A stretch of DNA of 10,795 nt, from assembly GCA_030612785.1 (NCBI GenBank), contig JAUWNF010000067.1, forward strand, positions 1-10,795, written 5' to 3'. A program made the position numbers and the translations under genes. Below, in pieces: positions 6,635-10,795 of this stretch. Origin of the DNA: Phycisphaerales bacterium. GTDB taxonomy: Bacteria; Planctomycetota; Phycisphaerae; UBA1845. Positions within the stretch are counted from its first letter, which is position 1; every line of letters starts with the position of its first letter. A model generated the notes under the pieces. That model did no database searches and had not been told where the DNA came from. It was given only the letters and a program-made list of their open reading frames with translations.

Positions 6635-7126
6635 ATGCGCAAGTGTTATGGTACCGGCTTCTGTGCTGACGATCTGGAACTCAAATACATCGGTCAGAAC
6701 AAAGTTGCGGTCGCCCAGGTGACCGTCTGCTTCCACCGCTCCTACAAACGGGGCGACGAGTGGCAGAAGGAAACCGCGTTCGTCCGCTGCAAGGCGTGGG
6801 GCCGAATGGCCGAGCGGATGAACGAAGTGCTCGGCAAGGGCAAACTGGTCAGCGTCGAGGGTTTCATCACCCAGGAGAACTGGACCACGCAAGACAACCA
6901 GAAACGTTCCATGCTCACCCTGCGCGTGGAGCGGTTCCAGCCGTGCGAGAAGTTCACCAGCAACGGTCAGGGCAGCGACGGATCGAGGACCCGCCAGCGA
7001 CCGCCAGCGCCCACCAGTGGGACTTGTCCCCCTGTGCCCTTGTCCCCGCCGCAGGACGAACCATCACCATCGGGCAATGACGTTCCTCCAGCCGATGATG
7101 ATGATGACGACGACATCCCGTTCTAA
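6635..7126 (+). CDS. ssb: Single-stranded DNA-binding protein
   Basis: 163 residues from the ATG at 6635, chosen over the upstream in-frame TTG at 6593 because of the GGAGGGAG site just before it. Residues 1-105 form the OB fold of the bacterial SSB family: YGTGFCADDLELKY, VAVAQVTVCFHRSY, TAFVRCKAWGRMAERM (48-63), GKGKLVSVEGFI (68-79) and MLTLRVERFQ (93-102). Residues 106-150 are a Gly, Gln, Pro and Ser-rich disordered linker. The end, DDDDDDDIPF (154-163), is the classical acidic tip ending in Pro-Phe, through which SSB recruits replication and repair partners. It coats ssDNA and probably works with the DnaE half encoded just upstream. The codons of the acidic tail also carry possible starts of the next gene. 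Confidence 0.95.
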   Translation: MRKCYGTGFCADDLELKYIGQNKVAVAQVTVCFHRSYKRGDEWQKETAFVRCKAWGRMAERMNEVLGKGKLVSVEGFITQENWTTQDNQKRSMLTLRVERFQPCEKFTSNGQGSDGSRTRQRPPAPTSGTCPPVPLSPPQDEPSPSGNDVPPADDDDDDDIPF

Positions 7127-7724
7127 ACTCGATCGGTTCATCCGCCGGACCGCCGCCCTCATCCAGCGCTGCTGGCCCAACACCATCAACGACGTCGACG
7201 ATTTAATCCAGGAAGGGCACCTGGCGGCCCTGGAGGCCGAAGCAATTCGGGACGAGGGCGGAGGTCCGTTCCTGCGTTACGCCTTCGTGGTGGTCCGCCG
7301 GGCGATGCACCGGGCCGCGGCCCGCGCCGCCGGGATCGCGACCACGTCTCGAATGGATCGGGCCAGGGCGCTCCGCGTCCAGCGGCTGCGCGGGCTGGGG
7401 ATGGGCGACGACCAGATCGGCGCGCAGATGGGGCTGAGCCGGGAAGAGCTCAACGCGCTTGAGCGTGTCTTTCAACGGGCCAAGCCCCTCGAACCCGACA
7501 CTGGTGTCCCCGACGCGGTCTGCATCGCGCGCGAGCCCTATGGCGTCCTGAACGACATGCTTTCGTGTACTGCGCTGGATGACCGGGAACGGGCCCTGAT
7601 TCGGTTGTTCGCCGAACACGCCTTTGGCGAGGTCGCCCGCATGACGGCCATCCCGACCACCACCTTATGGCGGAAGCGTGAGGTCATTCGCCGGAAACTC
7701 ATACAGAGCGGATACGGGTTATGA
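7077..7724 (+). CDS. Small sigma-70-like / sigma-factor-related protein
   Basis: 215 residues from the ATG at 7077; starts at 7095-7104 are equally possible, and no candidate has a good ribosome site, suggesting coupling to ssb translation. Residues 25-80 resemble sigma region 2: TAALIQRCWPNTINDVDDLIQEGHLAALEA-type sequence with DDLIQEG at 41-47, the D-L-x-Q-E-G core of region 2.2 that contacts core RNA polymerase, then FLRYAFVVVRRAMHRAA, which resembles the FxTYAxxxIRxAI pattern. Residues 95-132 form a helix-turn-helix-like segment (MGDDQIGAQMGLSREELNAL). Residues 166-206 (ALDDRERALIRLFAEHAFGEVARM...TTLWRKREVIRRKL) match region 4, the -35-binding helix-turn-helix. It could redirect host RNA polymerase to phage promoters, or be a sigma-derived regulator. 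The end overlaps the next gene by ATGA. Confidence 0.68.
   Translation: MTFLQPMMMMTTTSRSKLDRFIRRTAALIQRCWPNTINDVDDLIQEGHLAALEAEAIRDEGGGPFLRYAFVVVRRAMHRAAARAAGIATTSRMDRARALRVQRLRGLGMGDDQIGAQMGLSREELNALERVFQRAKPLEPDTGVPDAVCIAREPYGVLNDMLSCTALDDRERALIRLFAEHAFGEVARMTAIPTTTLWRKREVIRRKLIQSGYGL
7094..7114 (+). repeat. GAT/GAC trinucleotide repeat with dual coding
   Basis: Seven tandem GAY codons (four GAT, three GAC) encode the Asp run of the SSB tail. Read one base later they give four ATG codons (7095, 7098, 7101, 7104) and then ACG codons in the sigma-like gene. Both readings are in use if the sigma-like gene starts at or before this point. Confidence 0.8.
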
Positions 7725-9424
7725 GCGAGAAGAGAAGAGTCTTGTTCGTCGGCGAAGCCAGTTACCTGGCGACCGGGTTCTCGACCTACTGGAACGAGGT
7801 CATCAAGCGCCTCTATGCCACCGGTGAGTTCGAGATCGCCGAGTTCGGCAGCTACGCCCACGACGACGATCCGCTAGTCCGGGCCGTCCCGTGGAAGTTC
7901 TACCCCAACGTACCCGCCCAGAACGATAAGCAGGGCCAGCAGGTCTACCATTCGCGTCCGACGCATCAGTTCGGCGAATGGCGCTTCGAGCAGGTGCTGC
8001 TGGACTTCAAACCAGATTGCGTGGTTGCTCATCGGGACTGGTGGATGGATGAGTTCATGTTGCGTTCACCGCTGCGGGACAAGTTCGCCTTCATCTGGAT
8101 GCCGACCATCGACGGCGCGCCGCAGCGGGACTTGTGGTTGGACTCGTACCGGCAGTGCGACCGGGTGCTCACCTATTCCCAATGGGGGTTCGATCTGCTG
8201 ACCAGCGAAGGTGGGCCGGGAATACCTCTCGTAACCGTGGCTTCTCCGGGTGCCGATATCGAGGTGTTCAAGCCGGTGCCGGACAAGCGTCAGCACAAAG
8301 CCAACTCCGGCCTGCTACCCGATGCCATCATCGTCGGGACGGTCATGCGGAACCAGAAGAGAAAGCTGTACTACGACCTGATCGAGGCGTTCGCCGGCTG
8401 GGTGCAACGCTCGAAGTCTAAGGGGCATCTCGACCTGGCGCGCAGGACGTTTCTGTACCTGCACACCAGCTACCCCGACGGGGGGTACGACATCGGCAAG
8501 GCGATCCGCGAGTTCAACGTGGGCAACCGCGTGCTGCTGACCTATCTCTGCAACGCATGTGGGGTGGCTTATCCGTCGTTCTTCGCGGGCGACTGGACAC
8601 ACTGCCGGCACTGCGGCCAACTCCAGGCCCATCCCCCGAACGCGAGCCAGTCCGTCTCCCGCGAGACGCTGGCGCACGTCATCAACCTCTTCGACCTCTA
8701 CGTGCAGTATTCCATCTGTGAAGGTTGGGGCATGCCAATTACGGAGGCTCAGTGTGCCGGGGTTCCCACGATGGCATTGCCTTACTCGGCCATGGTGGAC
8801 CACCTGGAATGCCCCGGTGCCATCCCCATCGAAGTGGAACGCTTCTTCTATGAAGCCGTGATCGAGACGGAGCAACGGCGGGCACTACCGGACAACCGGT
8901 CCTTCCAGCGCGAACTGGACCGGTTCCTGCGGCTCAGTCCGGCCCAACGAGAGGAGATCAGCAAGCAGGTTCGTGATTGGATCGTGGAGCCGGTCGAGGT
9001 CTACGGCCAGCACGAGAGACTGCCGCGGCGAAGCTGGGAGCGCTGCGCCGCCATCTGGGCGAACGTGATTCGGGAGTGCCCGATCAAGGACCGGACAACG
9101 ACGTGGCTCAACCCAAGCGCCCACCTGTGCCAGCCGGACATGAACCCACCCCACCAGAACATGACCAACGCCCAGTTTGTCCGCTGGGCGATCGCCAAGG
9201 TCTGGTGCCGGCCCGAAATGGTCCGCTCGTTCATGGCCGGTGAATGGACCAGGTGGCTCAGCGCCGGCTTTCGCATCGAGGGCCCACAGAGGGTCCCGGT
9301 GGACCGTAACGTCGTGGTCCAACACTTCGCCGCCCTGGCCCAGCGGCGAAACGAGGTCGAGAGAACGAGGGTCGCGTCTCTGCGGGAGTCGGACCCAAAC
9401 CAAGTGCCGTACCGGGTGATATAA
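7721..9424 (+). CDS. GT-B (family 4-like) glycosyltransferase with zinc-ribbon insert
   Basis: 567 residues, long for a GT4 enzyme (usually 350-420). The N-terminal Rossmann half begins RVLFVGEASYLATGFSTYWN (6-25), with the glycine turn that faces the acceptor. The C-terminal half has VGTVMRNQKRK (around 205-215), as in the start of the donor domain, and SICEGWGMPITEAQCAGVPT (331-350), the E-x7-E motif (Glu334, Glu342) that binds the nucleotide sugar. Between these lies a four-cysteine unit, C277-x2-C280-x14-C295-x2-C298 (CNACG...HCRHCG), typical of a zinc ribbon. The last roughly 95 residues (470-567) form an extra C-terminal region I do not recognise, rich in Trp, Arg and Asn. A soluble enzyme is expected, as no membrane helix is visible. 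The acceptor may be a virion protein, a glycan or a lipid carrier; this cannot be decided from sequence. Confidence 0.8.
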   Translation: MSEKRRVLFVGEASYLATGFSTYWNEVIKRLYATGEFEIAEFGSYAHDDDPLVRAVPWKFYPNVPAQNDKQGQQVYHSRPTHQFGEWRFEQVLLDFKPDCVVAHRDWWMDEFMLRSPLRDKFAFIWMPTIDGAPQRDLWLDSYRQCDRVLTYSQWGFDLLTSEGGPGIPLVTVASPGADIEVFKPVPDKRQHKANSGLLPDAIIVGTVMRNQKRKLYYDLIEAFAGWVQRSKSKGHLDLARRTFLYLHTSYPDGGYDIGKAIREFNVGNRVLLTYLCNACGVAYPSFFAGDWTHCRHCGQLQAHPPNASQSVSRETLAHVINLFDLYVQYSICEGWGMPITEAQCAGVPTMALPYSAMVDHLECPGAIPIEVERFFYEAVIETEQRRALPDNRSFQRELDRFLRLSPAQREEISKQVRDWIVEPVEVYGQHERLPRRSWERCAAIWANVIRECPIKDRTTTWLNPSAHLCQPDMNPPHQNMTNAQFVRWAIAKVWCRPEMVRSFMAGEWTRWLSAGFRIEGPQRVPVDRNVVVQHFAALAQRRNEVERTRVASLRESDPNQVPYRVI

Positions 9425-9426
9425 GC

Positions 9427-10608
9427 ATGAAGGTCCTGTATACCTCTGTATACCGAGATGGAACCGGCTACGCCGCGGCCGCCATCGAGTACATCCTGGC
9501 CTGCGAAGCGGCCGGGCTCGACGTGGTCTGCCGGCCGATCACGCTGAGTCCCCCCGCGGGCTTCGATCAGGCCCGCCGGGTCCGGCACCTCGAAGCCAAG
9601 GACCTGCGCAACGTCGAGGTGGTGATCCAGCACTGTCTGCCGACCGCCTTCGAGCACAAAGGCGGCGTCCGCAACGTCGGCCTGTTCCACTGGGAGACCA
9701 CGAGTTTCCGGCGGGCCGGCTGGGCACAGTCCTGCAACCTGATGGACGAGGTGTGGGTGTCGTGCGTGCAGTCGAAGCAGGCGGCGATCGACTCCGGCGT
9801 CACCGTGCCTATCCGGGTGATCCCCTGCGCCTGTGACGCACGCCGCTTCGAGAAAACCAGGAACCCTCTGGTCATCCCGGAAGCCAGCGGCCGGTGTGTC
9901 TTCTACACCATCGGCGAACTCAGCCGCCGCAAGAACGTCGTCGGGCTCATCCGGGCCTACTACGCGGCGTTCCAGAGAGGCGAGGACGTCGCCCTGATCC
10001 TCAAGCTCAGCGTCCCCGGTCAGGGCAAGGAAGCCGTGTTCGACAAGGCCCAAATGATCATCAACGAGATAAGGGGCTCGCTGGGCCTGCACCACGACCC
10101 GAGCAGATACCCGCCGGTGATCTGCATCACCGATCGACTCTCCTCGGAAGCGCTCGATCGGCTCCACCAAGTCGGCGATGTGTTCGTGCTGCCGAGCCGC
10201 GGCGAGTCCTGGTGCGTTCCCTGTCACGACGCCATGGGCTTCGGGAACCCGGCCATTGTGTCCAACTGGGGATCGCTGCCGGAACTCATGTACCCGCAGG
10301 CCACGAGGTACTTCAATCCAAAGCGCAAGGTCTTCAGGTACCCCGGCCAGATCGCCACCGGGTGGCTGACCCACGGTCAACTCACCTTCGCCTTCAGCCG
10401 CCAAGAGGGCGGCCCCACGCTTTACAGCGGAGACGAGTCGTGGTTCGAGCCCGACCTGCCCCAATTGGCCGCTCAACTGGCTGAGGCGTACGACGAGTGG
10501 AGGGACGGCTCGCTCAAGCAGCGCGGTGACGCGGCGCGGTCACGTGCCCTGGAGTTCAGCCACGAGCACGTCGGCCGGATGATCGCGCAGGCCCTTCTGG
10601 AGAGGTAG
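9427..10608 (+). CDS. GT-B (family 4-like) glycosyltransferase
   Basis: 393 residues, a normal GT4 length. It begins MKVLYTSVYRDGTGYAAAA, with the glycine-rich first loop of the acceptor domain. The donor domain starts with FYTIGELSRRKNVVGLIRAY (159-178), the classic x-G-R-L-x-x-x-K-N motif, and continues to VGDVFVLPSRGESWCVPCHD (249-268) and AMGFGNPAIVSNWGSLPEL (269-287). The E-x7-E signature appears as Glu260-x7-Asp268, with Asp replacing the second Glu. The final part (SHEHVGRMIAQALLER) is the C-terminal helix that folds back over the N-domain in this family. It starts 2 bases after the previous stop with little ribosome-binding sequence, so translation is probably coupled. It is divergent from the preceding GT and lacks the cysteine unit, so the pair probably act on successive sugars rather than being copies. 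Confidence 0.82.
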   Translation: MKVLYTSVYRDGTGYAAAAIEYILACEAAGLDVVCRPITLSPPAGFDQARRVRHLEAKDLRNVEVVIQHCLPTAFEHKGGVRNVGLFHWETTSFRRAGWAQSCNLMDEVWVSCVQSKQAAIDSGVTVPIRVIPCACDARRFEKTRNPLVIPEASGRCVFYTIGELSRRKNVVGLIRAYYAAFQRGEDVALILKLSVPGQGKEAVFDKAQMIINEIRGSLGLHHDPSRYPPVICITDRLSSEALDRLHQVGDVFVLPSRGESWCVPCHDAMGFGNPAIVSNWGSLPELMYPQATRYFNPKRKVFRYPGQIATGWLTHGQLTFAFSRQEGGPTLYSGDESWFEPDLPQLAAQLAEAYDEWRDGSLKQRGDAARSRALEFSHEHVGRMIAQALLER

Positions 10609-10613
10609 AGAGA

Positions 10614-10795
10614 ATGCCCGGACCGTTCAGTGCCATCTTGAGGGGCGTCAACCGGAACCCGGACGAGCCGCTGACTATCGTGCTGGTCCGGGGTGACACG
10701 GGCTATCAGTTGCCGATCCTGAAGACGGGTCATCGGTTCCTGATCCTGCCGCCGGTCAACGCCCAGAAAGTCCAGAACGCAGACGTTTACCCGCC
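10614..10795 (+). CDS. Unrecognised protein, 3' partial
   Basis: The first 60 codons of a gene that runs off the right edge. The ATG at 10614 follows GGAGAGG (10599-10605) at a good 8-base spacing and lies 5 bases after the previous stop, and the frame is open to the end. The visible N-terminus reads MPGPFSAILRGVNRNPDEPL, followed by TIVLVRGDTGYQLPILKTG and a hydrophobic FLILPPVN strand. Strand-rich character and no signal peptide are all I can see. I recognise no family. Confidence 0.6.
   Translation, partial: MPGPFSAILRGVNRNPDEPLTIVLVRGDTGYQLPILKTGHRFLILPPVNAQKVQNADVYP

Noticed and set aside
9001..10476. Long open frame on the minus strand (491 codons)
   Set aside because: It lies opposite two clear glycosyltransferases, has no recognisable motif or ribosome binding site, and antisense open frames of this size are common in GC-rich coding DNA with biased third positions.

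Overview
This is a compact, high-GC stretch in which every gene I can support lies on the plus strand. Adjacent genes overlap by a few bases (GTGA, ATGA, ATGGCTAA) or sit 0-5 bases apart. The only real gap is 50 bases, before ssb. I see no tRNA, rRNA, CRISPR array, transposase or convincing terminator. Packing, gene mix (a partial replicative polymerase, an SSB, a small sigma-like protein and many sugar-modifying enzymes) and the lack of housekeeping neighbours suggest a large tailed phage or phage-like element of a high-GC bacterium, probably from a metagenome. No capsid, tail or terminase gene is in the window, so this is an inference.

Left part (2-4292): six genes for making or decorating a surface or virion glycan. 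They are a KpsC/KpsS-like (Capsule_synth) transferase running in from the left edge, a polysaccharide-deacetylase-like (NodB-fold) protein, two different class I SAM methyltransferases, a GT-A (GT2-like) glycosyltransferase, and a short alkaline-phosphatase/sulfatase-superfamily enzyme.

Middle (4293-7724): a replication/transcription block. The first gene encodes only the C-terminal half of a bacterial-type DNA polymerase III alpha subunit (DnaE). It starts just before the GVFQLE motif and therefore lacks the PHP domain and all catalytic aspartates. A 178-residue mini-intein without an evident homing endonuclease interrupts it at YGFNR/SHAV, and a SAP-like motif lies in its C-terminal region. 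A typical SSB with an acidic DDDDDDDIPF tail follows, then a small sigma-70-like protein whose start codons lie inside the DNA encoding that tail.

Right part (7721-10795): two GT-B (GT4-type) glycosyltransferases, the first with a four-cysteine zinc-ribbon-like insert, then the start of an unrecognised gene cut by the window edge.

The most interesting points are: (1) the polymerase half, intact and intein-bearing, whose catalytic half must be encoded elsewhere if it works as a polymerase; (2) the mini-intein, with Cys instead of the usual penultimate His, four residues downstream of the cyanobacterial split DnaE intein position; and (3) a glycan-modification cassette wrapped around replication genes. 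I infer that the sugar genes modify either the virion or the host envelope; the sequence does not tell which.
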